From Martelella mediterranea (lineage in GTDB: Bacteria; Pseudomonadota; Alphaproteobacteria; Rhizobiales; Rhizobiaceae), in the NCBI RefSeq assembly GCF_021021415.1, contig NZ_JAINWJ010000001.1:303816-367815 (forward strand): a stretch of 64,000 nucleotides of DNA. Direction: 5' to 3'. How positions within the stretch are numbered: position 1 is the first letter of the stretch; each line of letters starts with the position of its first letter. A program made the translations under genes and the position numbers. Below are positions 53,857 to 62,189 of the stretch, in pieces. Below the pieces are notes generated by a model. It saw nothing but the letters and a program-made list of their open reading frames with translations. It was not told the origin of the DNA and did not search any database.

Positions 53857-55260
53857 TCAGAATATCTTGCCCGGATTGAAGATGTTGTCCGGGTCGAGCG
53901 CCTGCTTGATCGCCCGCATCATCGCGACCGCGCTTCCGAGCTCCTTGCCGACAACGCGTTTCTTGCCCTGGCCGACGCCGTGCTCGCCGGTCGAGGTGCC
54001 GCCCATGGCGATTGCGCGCTCGGCAAGGCGGACGGTGAAGGCCTCGATCTTCTCGATCTCGCCGGGTTTGTCCTTGTCGAACAGCACCAGAAGGTGGAAA
54101 TTGCCGTCGCCGGCATGGCCAACCACCGGGGCCAGAATGCCCTCGGCGGCGATATCGGCCTGGGTCTCGCGCACGCAATCGGCAAGGCGCGAGATCGGCA
54201 CGCAGACATCGGTGGAAAAGCCCTCATAGTCCGGCTTCAGCGCCCTGCCCGCCCAATAGGCATTGTGGCGCGCCTTCCAGAGCCGATTGCGCTCCTCGGC
54301 ATTGGCGGTCCAGACGAACTCCGATCCGCCGCACTCGGCGGCAATTTCGGCGAACTGCTCCGATTGCATGGCGACCGCCTGCTCGCTGCCGTGGAATTCC
54401 AAAAGCAGCAGCGGCGTTTCGGGAAAGTCGAGGCCGGAATAGGCGTTGCAGGCTTTCACCTGCAGCGCGTCCAGCAGCTCGATGCGGGCGACCGGAATGC
54501 CCATCTGGATGGTCATGATCACCGCGTTGCAGGCATCCTCCAGCGTGGCGAAGGAGGAGACCCCGCCGGCGATCTTTTCCGGGATGCCGGCAAGCTTCAG
54601 CGTTACGGACGTGATCACGCCCAGCGTGCCTTCCGCGCCGACGAAAAGCCGCGTCAGGTCGTAGCCAGCCGACGACTTGCGCGCGCGGCTGGCGGTGGTG
54701 ATCTCCTCGCCATCCGCCGTCACCGCGGTTACCGCCAGCACCACATCCTTCATCGTGCCGTAGCGCACCGCATTGGTGCCGGAGGCGCGGGTGGAGGCCA
54801 TGCCACCGATCGAGGCGTTGGCGCCGGGATCGATCGGGAAAAACAGGCCGGTATCGCGCAGATAGGCGTTCAGCTCCTCGCGGGTGATGCCGGGCTCGAC
54901 CGTGCAGTCAAGATCCTCGGCATTGACTGCCAGAACGCGGTTCATCCGCGAAAAATCGATCGAGATGCCGCCCTCGGGCGCGTTCACCTGCCCCTCCAGC
55001 GAGGAGCCCGTGCCGAAGGGTATCACCGGCACCTTATGGGCGGCGCAGGCCTTGACCACCGCCTTCACGTCCTCCGCGCTTTCGGCAAAGAACACGGCAT
55101 CGGGAAGCTGCGCCGGCAGATAGGTGGTGGTGTGGGCATGCTGGGCGCGGAAGGCCTCGCCGGTCTGCACCTTGTCGGCGAAGCGCTGCTTGAGGATGGC
55201 GATGACGGTCTGCGCCGCCTCGGGATTTCTCAACCGGGTTGTGACGTCCTCGATGGCCAT
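53857..55260 (-). CDS. FAD-binding 2-hydroxyacid dehydrogenase (D-lactate dehydrogenase / GlcD type)
   Basis: Flavoenzyme that oxidises D-lactate or a similar D-2-hydroxyacid and passes electrons to the respiratory chain. FAD_binding_4 domain: VPVIPFGTGSSLEGQVNAP near residue 75 and DPGANASIGGMASTRASGTN near 150; C-terminal FAD-oxidase domain with GHAGDGNFHLLVLFD near 380 (the flavin-site histidines) and STGEHGVGQGKK near 425. 467 aa from ATG 55260, with GGAG eight bases before; the frame is open further to 55428 but overlaps the divergent kinase gene. D-lactate versus glycolate cannot be settled here. Confidence 0.88.
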   Translation of the reverse strand: MAIEDVTTRLRNPEAAQTVIAILKQRFADKVQTGEAFRAQHAHTTTYLPAQLPDAVFFAESAEDVKAVVKACAAHKVPVIPFGTGSSLEGQVNAPEGGISIDFSRMNRVLAVNAEDLDCTVEPGITREELNAYLRDTGLFFPIDPGANASIGGMASTRASGTNAVRYGTMKDVVLAVTAVTADGEEITTASRARKSSAGYDLTRLFVGAEGTLGVITSVTLKLAGIPEKIAGGVSSFATLEDACNAVIMTIQMGIPVARIELLDALQVKACNAYSGLDFPETPLLLLEFHGSEQAVAMQSEQFAEIAAECGGSEFVWTANAEERNRLWKARHNAYWAGRALKPDYEGFSTDVCVPISRLADCVRETQADIAAEGILAPVVGHAGDGNFHLLVLFDKDKPGEIEKIEAFTVRLAERAIAMGGTSTGEHGVGQGKKRVVGKELGSAVAMMRAIKQALDPDNIFNPGKIF

Positions 55261-55365
55261 TGCTTGCACTCCGCGGGTAAATTGCCGTAGCCTTCGCACG
55301 GCGGTGACTGCTTTTATGACAGCATCGCCCCCGGCGTCCAGAGCGCGCTCAGCCACGGAACGACG

Positions 55366-56172
55366 ATGAACCAGATTGCACGCCACACCGCCCGCCTGCT
55401 CGGCGTCGAAAGCGTCGAACTCGCCCATTTTTCAAGCGGCGACCTTTCCGCATTGATGCGCGCCGTGACGGACGCGGGACGGAGCTGCATCGTGAAAACC
55501 GGCCCGGCACCGGCGCTGGAAGCAGAGATGCTGCGGCTGATCGCGGCGACAGGCGCACCTGCGCCCGCCGTGATTGCCGCCGACGATACATTGCTCATCA
55601 TGGAGGAGGTCGAGGGCCGCAGCGGATTTTCGGGCGCGGAGGACGATCTGGCGCGGGGCCTGACCGCTCTCCACCAGCCGGTCGACAGACCCTACGGCTT
55701 CGGCGCGGACTTTTCTTTCGGCAAGGTTACCATCCGCAATGACGAGACCCCATCCTGGGTCGCCTTCTGGCGCGACAACCGTCTGCTCAATAACCTCGCG
55801 GACCTGCCTTCCCCGCTTGCCCGGCGGATCGAAAGCCTCGCCGCGCGGCTGGGCGAACTCATTCCGGACACGCCGGCCCCGGCCCTGCTTCACGGCGATC
55901 TCTGGTCGGGCAATGTGATGACGTCGGGCGGTCGCGTGACCGCGCTGATCGACCCGGCCTGCTACTATGGCGACCGCGAGGTCGACCTGGCGATGGCCGA
56001 GCTTTTCGGCCATCTCGACGACCGGTTTTACGCACAGTATGACACGCTCGATCCCGGGTTCGAGACCCGGCGCGCCGTCTATTCTCTCTGGCCGGCGCTG
56101 GTGCATTTCCGGCTTTTCGGATCGGGCTACAGGGCGATGGTCGAAGGTTTTCTGACTGAGGCCGGGCATTGA
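55366..56172 (+). CDS. Fructosamine kinase family protein
   Basis: A 268-aa kinase with aminoglycoside-phosphotransferase-like fold. Family FN3K bacterial members phosphorylate ketosamines (glycated amines) so that the adduct falls off, a protein-repair activity. Visible parts: SGDLSALMRAVTDAGRSCIVK near residue 24, the catalytic loop ALLHGDLWSGNVM near 178, and the metal loop IDPACYYGDREVDLAM near 200. GGAACGACG precedes ATG. Divergent from the FAD dehydrogenase gene. Confidence 0.9.
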   Translation: MNQIARHTARLLGVESVELAHFSSGDLSALMRAVTDAGRSCIVKTGPAPALEAEMLRLIAATGAPAPAVIAADDTLLIMEEVEGRSGFSGAEDDLARGLTALHQPVDRPYGFGADFSFGKVTIRNDETPSWVAFWRDNRLLNNLADLPSPLARRIESLAARLGELIPDTPAPALLHGDLWSGNVMTSGGRVTALIDPACYYGDREVDLAMAELFGHLDDRFYAQYDTLDPGFETRRAVYSLWPALVHFRLFGSGYRAMVEGFLTEAGH

Positions 56173-56489
56173 AAACTGATTTTAGTCAAAAACTTAGCCG
56201 CCTTCGCTCACCTGTAAAATCGATTCGCATCGTATCGAATCACGCAAGGGGCTTGCCATGAGTGCCCGAACATGGCGATAAAGTGACAAAGCTTCGCCAG
56301 CACGAAAACGGATAATGCTGGCGGTTACCTGCTGGAAGCATGATTCTTGCACAGAGTTTGTTTTGGCCCCCGAAACCCTTGCCAGCGCCGCGCGCCTCGC
56401 CCTGCCGGATCGTCAGGCTTTGACCGCGCCCGGAGGCACGGAACGGCATTGAAAGCAAACGTCCGAAATATGCATAACAGGACATTGGA
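56173..56489. other. Gene-free stretch with three consecutive inverted repeats
   Basis: Holds GATTCG-N8-CGAATC (56222-56241), GCCATG-N10-CATGGC (56255-56276) and CGCCAGC-N15-GCTGGCG (56295-56323) in a row, then about 165 bases leading to the Gfo/Idh start. No coding frame with plausible start and composition is seen. It may be a structured leader or small RNA. Confidence 0.4.
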
Positions 56490-57569
56490 ATGACGAGAAA
56501 ACTCAAAGTCGCCGTCGTCGGCCTGGGCGTCGGTCAAACGCATATCAGCCGCGGTTATCTTCCCAACCCGGAGCGCTTCGAAGTCGCCGCCCTCTGCGAC
56601 ATCGACGCCAGCCACCTCAACGCGGTCGGCGACCGGTTCGGCATTGAGCGGCGCGAGACCGACTATCTCGAGATCCTGGGCATGGACGATATCGACGTGA
56701 TCGACGTCTGCACGCCGCCCGGCACCCACAAGGCCCTGATGCTTGCGGCGCTGAAGGCCGGAAAGCACGTGATCTGCGAAAAGCCGCTGGTCGGCTCGCT
56801 TGCCGATATCGACGAGCTGCTCGATGCCGAATCGCGCTCCAGCGGCCATGTCATGCCGATCATGCAGTATCGCTACAATGACGGCGCCCAGAAGGCCAAG
56901 CATCTGATCACCACCGGCATTGCCGGCAAGCCCTATGTCGCGACTTGCGAGGTGCACTGGCTGCGCGACGCGCAATATTACGAGCACGACTGGCGGCGGC
57001 ACTGGAACGATGCGCTGGGCGGGGTGCTGATGAACCACGCGATCCACGCCAATGACCTGATGTTCTATTTGCTCGGTCCTGTGCGCTCGCTTTCCGCGCG
57101 CATCGCCACCCGCGTCAACCGCGGGATCGAGGTCGAGGACTGCGCCAGCGTGACCGTAGAACTGCACTGCGGCGCGCTCGCCACCACCTCGGCCACGCTC
57201 GGTTCCGTCGAGCCGCTGAGCCGCATGCGGCTGTGCTTCGAGACCATGGTGATCGAGACCGACAGCCGACCCGATTTTACCGCCGAGGACGCGCCGTGGC
57301 GCTTTATTCCGGCGAATGATGAAATCGCACGCCGGATCGACGAGGCCCTGGCCGAGTTCGCTCCGCCGCCCACCGGCTTTGCGGGCCAGATGCAGGGTTT
57401 CCACAACGCCATCTGTACCAAGACGCCGCTGCCGCTGACCCTTGCCGACGCGCGCCACAGCCTCGATTTCGCCACGGCGGCATACTGGTCGGCAAAGACC
57501 TACAGCCCTGTACCCCTGCCGGTGATGGCGGATCACGCGTTTTACCACGGCTGGCAGAACGCGATCTGA
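56490..57569 (+). CDS. Gfo/Idh/MocA family oxidoreductase (stand-alone)
   Basis: A 359-aa NAD(P)-dependent dehydrogenase. Rossmann motif VAVVGLGVGQTHISRGY at residue 7 (GxGxxxxxH form), EKP motif HVICEKPLVGS near 91, and second domain with HWRRHWND-like DWRRHWNDALGGVLMNHAIH near 165, where K/D/H residues of the active site lie. Unlike the paralogue at 41571 it has no transporter or isomerase neighbour, so its substrate is open. GGACATTGGA precedes the ATG; an intrinsic terminator follows. Confidence 0.88.
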   Translation: MTRKLKVAVVGLGVGQTHISRGYLPNPERFEVAALCDIDASHLNAVGDRFGIERRETDYLEILGMDDIDVIDVCTPPGTHKALMLAALKAGKHVICEKPLVGSLADIDELLDAESRSSGHVMPIMQYRYNDGAQKAKHLITTGIAGKPYVATCEVHWLRDAQYYEHDWRRHWNDALGGVLMNHAIHANDLMFYLLGPVRSLSARIATRVNRGIEVEDCASVTVELHCGALATTSATLGSVEPLSRMRLCFETMVIETDSRPDFTAEDAPWRFIPANDEIARRIDEALAEFAPPPTGFAGQMQGFHNAICTKTPLPLTLADARHSLDFATAAYWSAKTYSPVPLPVMADHAFYHGWQNAI

Positions 57570-57590
57570 CGCCGCCTTCCGCAAACCAGA

Positions 57591-57617
57591 AAGCCCGAGC
57601 GCTCGGCTCGGGCTTTT
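57591..57617. terminator. Bidirectional intrinsic terminator
   Basis: AAGCCCGAGC (57591-57600) pairs with GCTCGGGCTT (57606-57615), followed by TT on the plus strand; the minus strand also ends in a short T-run from the A-rich left flank. It serves the Gfo/Idh gene and the convergent entericidin gene. Confidence 0.85.
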
Positions 57618-57639
57618 GCAGCGAAATCAAAGACTTCTA

Positions 57640-57801
57640 TTAATAGCTTGCAGCGCGGTCTACGGACTGGCCGGCGTTCTGCGTCGCATCGATGGCGTTC
57701 GCCGTATCCTGGCCCATGCCTTCGATGGTGTTGCCGCAAGAGGCAAGCAGGCTGCCCATGGCGAAAAGAATGGAAGCGAGGATGACCTTACCTTTGAACA
57801 T
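57640..57801 (-). CDS. Entericidin A/B family small lipoprotein
   Basis: A 53-residue protein read directly from the minus strand. It opens MFKGKVILASILFAMG, has the lipobox LLAS-C (lipidated Cys22), then CGNTIEGMGQDTANAID, the entericidin signature, and ends DRAASY. AGGAG lies seven bases before the ATG. In E. coli entericidin B is a bacteriolytic lipoprotein countered by entericidin A under stress; the role in alphaproteobacteria is unproven. Only one copy is here. It is divergent from the exoD-like gene. Confidence 0.9.
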   Translation of the reverse strand: MFKGKVILASILFAMGSLLASCGNTIEGMGQDTANAIDATQNAGQSVDRAASY

Positions 57802-58073
57802 TTCGAACTCCTGATTTTTCGTTCGGATGTCTCTTAAACGTTCAGAACTGCATCGTGTTCCGGGCCAATGCTTGCGTGAGCGAAACTAATCCCCCTCTGC
57901 ATCGGGCTCGAAAAGATCTTCACAGTTTCTCCCCAGATCTTCCCTCCGTTATCCACAATGGAAAACGGAGATTTCCACAAGCTTCGCCATGCCCCGCGAA
58001 GACGCCCGGTGGCACTTCCAAAAGCCGTATTGCGACCCTACTTTCCTCTGTGTCCAAAGAGAGGAAACCGTCG

Positions 58074-58682
58074 GTGAACGAACATACGGAAGACAGTGAC
58101 AAGCTCTCCGCCATTCTCGCCCGCCTTCAGCCGGGGCCGGATGGCCGCGTCAGCCTTGATCAGCTCGACGGCGCGCTGGCCGAACGATCCTTCGGCGCCT
58201 TTCTGGTGCTGTTTTCGATCCCCAACCTGATACCGCTGCCGCCGGGCGCGACACTGGTGCTCGGCATACCGCTGATCCTCGTGAGCTGGCAGATGATGGC
58301 ATCGCGCCGCAAGCGCGTCTGGCTGCCCGAGCGGATCGCACAATTCTCGATGGACGGCGCGCGCTTCATGACACTGCTGGAGCGGATACTGCCCTGGTTG
58401 CGCTGGATCGAAAGCGCGGTGCGGCCCCGATACTGGTTCCTGAAAACCCGTCGGTCGGAACGCCTGCTCGGCGCCTTCGCCTTTCTGCTGTCGCTGGTGG
58501 TGTTCATGCCGATCCCGTTCGGCAACTGGCTGCCGGCATTCGCGCTCGCGGTGATCGGCTTGTCGGATACCGAGCGGGATGGCTATGGCCTGATCATCGG
58601 CATCATCACCGGCGTGATATCGATCCTGCTCGCAGGCCTTGTCGTGGTTGCCGCCGGGGCACTGATTGCACTGCTTTTCTAA
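58074..58682 (+). CDS. exoD: ExoD family exopolysaccharide synthesis protein
   Basis: A 202-aa inner-membrane protein with about four helices in its C-terminal two thirds. Family marks: LDGALAERSFGAFLVLFSIPNLIPLPPGA near residue 35 (shorter part GAFLVLFSIPNLIPLPPG) and FMPIPFGNWLPAFALAVIGL near 145. ExoD mutants of Sinorhizobium make altered exopolysaccharide and are alkali sensitive. Start at GTG 58074, with GAGAGGAAA eight bases before; the open frame runs back to 57855 but its upstream part lacks family similarity and contains AT-rich promoter-like sequence. Convergent with the LysR gene. Confidence 0.87.
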   Translation: MNEHTEDSDKLSAILARLQPGPDGRVSLDQLDGALAERSFGAFLVLFSIPNLIPLPPGATLVLGIPLILVSWQMMASRRKRVWLPERIAQFSMDGARFMTLLERILPWLRWIESAVRPRYWFLKTRRSERLLGAFAFLLSLVVFMPIPFGNWLPAFALAVIGLSDTERDGYGLIIGIITGVISILLAGLVVVAAGALIALLF

Positions 58683-58709
58683 TGGCTTGCCGGAATTCTC
58701 TGAGACAGA

Positions 58710-59615
58710 TCAGGCAACCCGGTTGGCAAGCTGCGCCGGCTGCAGGGCATGGCGGATCGCATCCGCCACCGCCTCGATCAATTCGCCGCGCTGATCCGAA
58801 AATCTCAGCCGGATATCGTAATAGCCGAGCTCGGGAAGCCCCTTGTCGGGTCCCAGTACTTCCATATCGTCGGTGACGTAATACGCCGCGATCGGCGCCA
58901 CGGCGAGATCGGAGAGAACGGCCGCGCGCTGAACCATGGTGGTCGCGCTCAGATAGGCAACGCGGTAGGGCCGGCCGGCCTCGGCAAGCTTGCGCACCGC
59001 CTCGTGCCGCCAGCAGCAGCTCTGCTCCCACATCGACACCGGCAACGGCTCCTTGAGATAGGCCGTGCCGCATTTCGCGCCGACCCAGACCAGCCTTTCG
59101 CGCATGATCAGCTCGCCATCATCATCCTTGCCCGGAAGGTCGCCGGAGTTCAGCAGGGTAAGGTCCAGCCGCTGCTCGCGCAGGCGCTGGGCAAGGCCAA
59201 TCGAATTGTCGATCGAGACGTCGACCATCACGCTCGGAAACGCCTCGGCAAAGCGCTTCAGCACGGTCGGCAACACGCGCTCGCCGATATCGTCGGTCGC
59301 GCCGAGCCGCACCACGCCGTGCATGTCGGGATGGCGGAAGCGCGACATCGCCTCATTGGAAAGCGCCAGCATGCGCCGCGCGTAAGACAACAGCGTCTCT
59401 CCGCTGCGGGTGAGGCGCACGGCGCGGGAATCGCGCACGAACAATGAGACCCCGACAAGCTCCTCCAGCCGTTTGATCTGCATCGACACCGCCGAAGGCG
59501 TCCTGAAGACCCGCTCGGCGGCCCCGGAAAAGCTGCCGGTCTCCGCGATCGCCACGAAGGTGCGCAGAATGTCGTTGTCGAGAACCGGAAGCGGCGTTTG
59601 CAGGCTCAGGGTCAT
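58710..59615 (-). CDS. LysR family transcriptional regulator
   Basis: A 301-aa regulator: helix-turn-helix at residues 14-72 (NDILRTFVAIAETGSFSGAA, then TPSAVSMQIKRLEEL) and a two-lobe effector domain (GVVRLGATDDIGERVLP from about 100). Start at ATG 59615 with AGAGG upstream; the TTG six codons earlier is open. It is divergent from a 55-residue protein gene, and the 111-base gap contains an ideal LysR box. The effector is unknown. Confidence 0.92.
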   Translation of the reverse strand: MTLSLQTPLPVLDNDILRTFVAIAETGSFSGAAERVFRTPSAVSMQIKRLEELVGVSLFVRDSRAVRLTRSGETLLSYARRMLALSNEAMSRFRHPDMHGVVRLGATDDIGERVLPTVLKRFAEAFPSVMVDVSIDNSIGLAQRLREQRLDLTLLNSGDLPGKDDDGELIMRERLVWVGAKCGTAYLKEPLPVSMWEQSCCWRHEAVRKLAEAGRPYRVAYLSATTMVQRAAVLSDLAVAPIAAYYVTDDMEVLGPDKGLPELGYYDIRLRFSDQRGELIEAVADAIRHALQPAQLANRVA

Positions 59616-59656
59616 GGCGGCCTCTTGGATCAATATTTTTGACTGAAGCCATGATT

Positions 59657-59677
59657 ACATTTCGTTTGATTGAATGT
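59657..59677. promoter_or_regulatory. LysR-type binding site (T-N11-A dyad)
   Basis: ACATT-N11-AATGT is a perfect dyad of the LysR T-N11-A class, placed 42 bases from the LysR start and 50 bases from the small-protein start. It most likely mediates autoregulation and control of the divergent gene. Confidence 0.7.
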
Positions 59678-59726
59678 CAAATCCGCCTACCTTTGTCTCA
59701 TCACCCGCGCTTGAAGGAGAGAAGTC

Positions 59727-59894
59727 ATGGGATTGTTCATCATATTACGTCATCTGGTGGCGCCACTCGCAGGATATGCCAATCTGCAGGACCAGCTTAC
59801 GCGCAAGCAGCAGCTTGAGGAAAACATCAGGCGGGTCCCGCCGCATCTGCGCCAGGACGTCTTTTCCGATGACCGCTACTGGCGCCATGATTGA
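59727..59894 (+). CDS. Small conserved-looking protein, 55 residues, function unknown
   Basis: Read directly: starts MGLFIILRHLVAPLAGYANL, then a charged helix (TRKQQLEENIRRVP) and ends DVFSDDRYWRHD. The first 17 residues are hydrophobic and could anchor it to the membrane; the rest is soluble and rich in charge. AAGGAGAG stands just before the ATG. It is divergent from a LysR regulator with a shared T-N11-A site, typical of a regulated target gene. I recognise no family. Confidence 0.65.
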   Translation: MGLFIILRHLVAPLAGYANLQDQLTRKQQLEENIRRVPPHLRQDVFSDDRYWRHD

Positions 59895-60101
59895 GGCGCG
59901 CAGGACGCGCCGGTCGGCCATATCCATTACGCCTGAAAGGGCATGGCCGACCGTAAAAATCGAACCATTCGAAGTTGCGTGCTCTTTCCCGCCGCATTTG
60001 TCTGTGTCAATGTCGTAAACAGACTATTGGCGACCCGGTTTCTTGCGGAAATTGTATTTTCTCAAGTGTCGAATCCGGCTCTCAGCGCGGCGGTGTCCAT
60101 C

Positions 60102-61112
60102 ATGGTAAGATCGTTTGTTTTTTATCTCGTTCCGCAATTCTCGCTGCTGCCCTTCACCAGCGCGATCGAGGCGTTGCGCATCGCCAACAGGATGCTCGGT
60201 CACGAGGCCTATCGTTGGCGGATCGCCTCCGACAGCGGGCTGAAAATCTGTTCCTCGAGCGGCATCGCCATCGATCCGGATACCTCGCTCGCCGACGAGC
60301 GCCGCGCCCTGATGGGTGAGAAGCGCCCGGATCTGGTGCTGGTCTGTTCCGGCATCGACGTCGAGGATTACTACAACAAATCCTTCGAGGCCTGGCTGCG
60401 CGAACTCAACAATCGCGGCTGCGGCATTGGCGCGATGTGCACGGGAACACATCTTCTCGCCCGCGCCGGTCTGCTCAAGGGCCGCCGTTGCGCAATCCAC
60501 TGGGAAAACATGCCGGGCTTCACCGAAACCTGGCCGGAAATCGACGCCCATGCCGATCTCTTCGTGATCGACCGCAACATCTATACCTCGGCCGGCGGCA
60601 CCGCGTCGATGGACATGATCCTGCATCTCATCGGCCGGGAATTCGGCGAGGGCCTCGTCAACGCGATCTGCGAACAGGCGCTGACCGACCGGGTGCGCCT
60701 GTCCTCCGAGCGCCAGCGCCTGCCGCTCAGCGCCCGTCTCGGGGTCCAGAACGGCAAGGTGCTGCAGATCATCGAGCTGATGGAGGCCAATCTCGCCGAG
60801 CCGTTGTCGCTGATCGAGATCGCCGATGCGGTCGGCCTGTCGCGCCGCCAGATCGAACGTCTGTACCGCCAGGAGATGGGTCGCTCCCCGGCCCGCTACT
60901 ATCTCGAAATCCGCCTCGACCGCGCCCGCCGCCTGCTGGCGCAATCGACCATGCCGATCGTCGATGTCGCGGTCGCCTGCGGTTTCGTCTCCGCCTCGCA
61001 TTTTTCAAAATGCTACCGCGAAATCTACCACTGTTCCCCCCAGCAGGAACGCGCCCAGCGCCGCCAGGCCCGCATGTCTGTGCGGGAAAGCGCGATCGGG
61101 GTTGCGGTGTAG
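60102..61112 (+). CDS. GlxA family AraC-type transcriptional regulator
   Basis: A 336-aa regulator with an N-terminal DJ-1/PfpI-like domain and C-terminal AraC helix-turn-helix pair. The opening FVFYLVPQFSLLPFTSAIEALRIANR is the hallmark of the GbdR/CdhR/ArgR group (part: LLPFTSAIEALRIANR); GIGAMCTGTHLLARAGLLKG near residue 105 is the amidase-like nucleophile loop. The helix-turn-helix begins near 245 (EPLSLIEIADAVGLSRRQIE) with FVSASHFSKCYR near 300. Relatives control betaine, carnitine or arginine use. The start is not firm: ATG 60102 lacks a strong ribosome site and GTG 60093 is an alternative. Confidence 0.88.
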   Translation: MVRSFVFYLVPQFSLLPFTSAIEALRIANRMLGHEAYRWRIASDSGLKICSSSGIAIDPDTSLADERRALMGEKRPDLVLVCSGIDVEDYYNKSFEAWLRELNNRGCGIGAMCTGTHLLARAGLLKGRRCAIHWENMPGFTETWPEIDAHADLFVIDRNIYTSAGGTASMDMILHLIGREFGEGLVNAICEQALTDRVRLSSERQRLPLSARLGVQNGKVLQIIELMEANLAEPLSLIEIADAVGLSRRQIERLYRQEMGRSPARYYLEIRLDRARRLLAQSTMPIVDVAVACGFVSASHFSKCYREIYHCSPQQERAQRRQARMSVRESAIGVAV

Positions 61113-61150
61113 AGCCTTCGGGTTACTCACAAACCAACCCTTTTTACGGA

Positions 61151-61181
61151 CGTCATCCTCGGGCTTGTCCCGAGGGTGACG
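61151..61181. repeat. REP-like palindrome, copy D3
   Basis: CGTCATCCTCGGG and CCCGAGGGTGACG form a 13-pair stem (one T-G wobble) around CTTGT. It lies between the convergent GlxA-type and prmA genes and is closely related to the palindromes at 6576-6598 and 6660-6682. It could also help end transcription. Confidence 0.75.
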
Positions 61182-61236
61182 AAGGAAAGTGGGGAGAACT
61201 TTGTCAGCGGTCTGATGCCTTCCCGAAAGAGACGGC

Positions 61237-62118
61237 CTACCCTCTCAGCAGCAGCGTCACCCAGCCATTGCGCCAATAGGTGCGCTCGTGGCGCATGCCT
61301 TGGCCGCGATAGGCTGAGAGCACCTTCCAGCGCTGTTCGGCGAGAATGCCGGAGAGGATGACCGCGCCGCCCGGCGCCAGATTGCGCTTCACGCCCGGCG
61401 CAAGCTTCATCAGCGGGCGGGCGAGAATATTGGCGATGATCAGGTCGAAGGGCGCATATTCGGCAAAGGCCGCGTGGTGAAAGCCCGGCGCGGTGACGAA
61501 ATCGATGCCGGAGGCGATGCCGTTCGCGCGCGCATTGTCGCGCGCCACCTTGACGGCGACCGGGTCGATGTCGGTGGCCAGAACCGGGATGGGTCTTAGC
61601 TTGCGCACCGCCATAGCCAGCACGCCTGTGCCCGTGCCGAGATCGAGCGCGTTGAGCGGGTGTTCGGCCTTCAGCACGGTATCGATCATTTCCAGGCAGC
61701 CGCTGGTGGTGCCGTGGTGGCCGGTTCCGAACGCCTGCCCCGCCTCGATTTCGATCGCGATATCGCCCGCGCGGCGGTGATCGCGGTCATGCGAACCGTG
61801 AACCAGAAAGCGCCCGGCGCGCACCGGCTTCAGCCCTTCCAGCGATTTAGCGATCCAGTCGATTTCCTCGATCTCTTCCTTCTCGATTTCCGGACCGCTC
61901 TCGCCAAAGACGGATTTCACCGCATCCGCGAAGATCGCCCGCAGCGCCTCCTCCTCGTCCGCGTCGAGATAGACCGAGGCCTCCCAGCGGTTGGCCTTCT
62001 CGTCGATCTCCATGGTCGCCAGCGCATAGGGCTCCTCGCCGAGCGCCATGGAAAGCGCATCGAGCATCTGGCCCGCGCCGACTTCATTGGTTGTGACGTA
62101 AAGTCTGATCTGGCTCAC
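61237..62118 (-). CDS. prmA: Ribosomal protein L11 methyltransferase
   Basis: SAM-dependent enzyme that trimethylates L11 at several amino groups. N-terminal substrate domain (residues 1-60), linker, then the Rossmann SAM domain with ALDLGTGTGVLAMAVRKL near residue 152, VLATDIDPVAVKVARDNA near 174 and the IIANILARPLMKLAP motif near 225; GQAFGTGHHGTT near 125 is a PrmA signature. 293 aa from GTG 62118, with AGGAAAGG seven bases upstream; the ATG at 62178 has no ribosome site. Convergent with the GlxA-type gene. Confidence 0.93.
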   Translation of the reverse strand: MSQIRLYVTTNEVGAGQMLDALSMALGEEPYALATMEIDEKANRWEASVYLDADEEEALRAIFADAVKSVFGESGPEIEKEEIEEIDWIAKSLEGLKPVRAGRFLVHGSHDRDHRRAGDIAIEIEAGQAFGTGHHGTTSGCLEMIDTVLKAEHPLNALDLGTGTGVLAMAVRKLRPIPVLATDIDPVAVKVARDNARANGIASGIDFVTAPGFHHAAFAEYAPFDLIIANILARPLMKLAPGVKRNLAPGGAVILSGILAEQRWKVLSAYRGQGMRHERTYWRNGWVTLLLRG

Positions 62119-62189
62119 GGAGCGGCCTTTCCTGAAATTCCTGCCATCCGCGATAAGCCCGCCCGCCGTCAATGGCAAGGCCGCAGCCG

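Noticed and set aside
56240..56506. 88-codon minus-strand frame upstream of the stand-alone Gfo/Idh gene
   Set aside because: No ribosome site, no recognisable domain, and it overlaps the start of the dehydrogenase gene.
57949..57957. Perfect DnaA box TTATCCACA upstream of the exoD-like gene
   Set aside because: A single copy; one such 9-mer is expected by chance about every 130 kb on both strands, and no cluster, AT-rich unwinding element or dnaA gene is near, so no origin is called.
57855..58073. N-terminal extension of the ExoD-family protein
   Set aside because: The frame is open but the extra residues show no family similarity, and GTG 58074 has a proper ribosome site.
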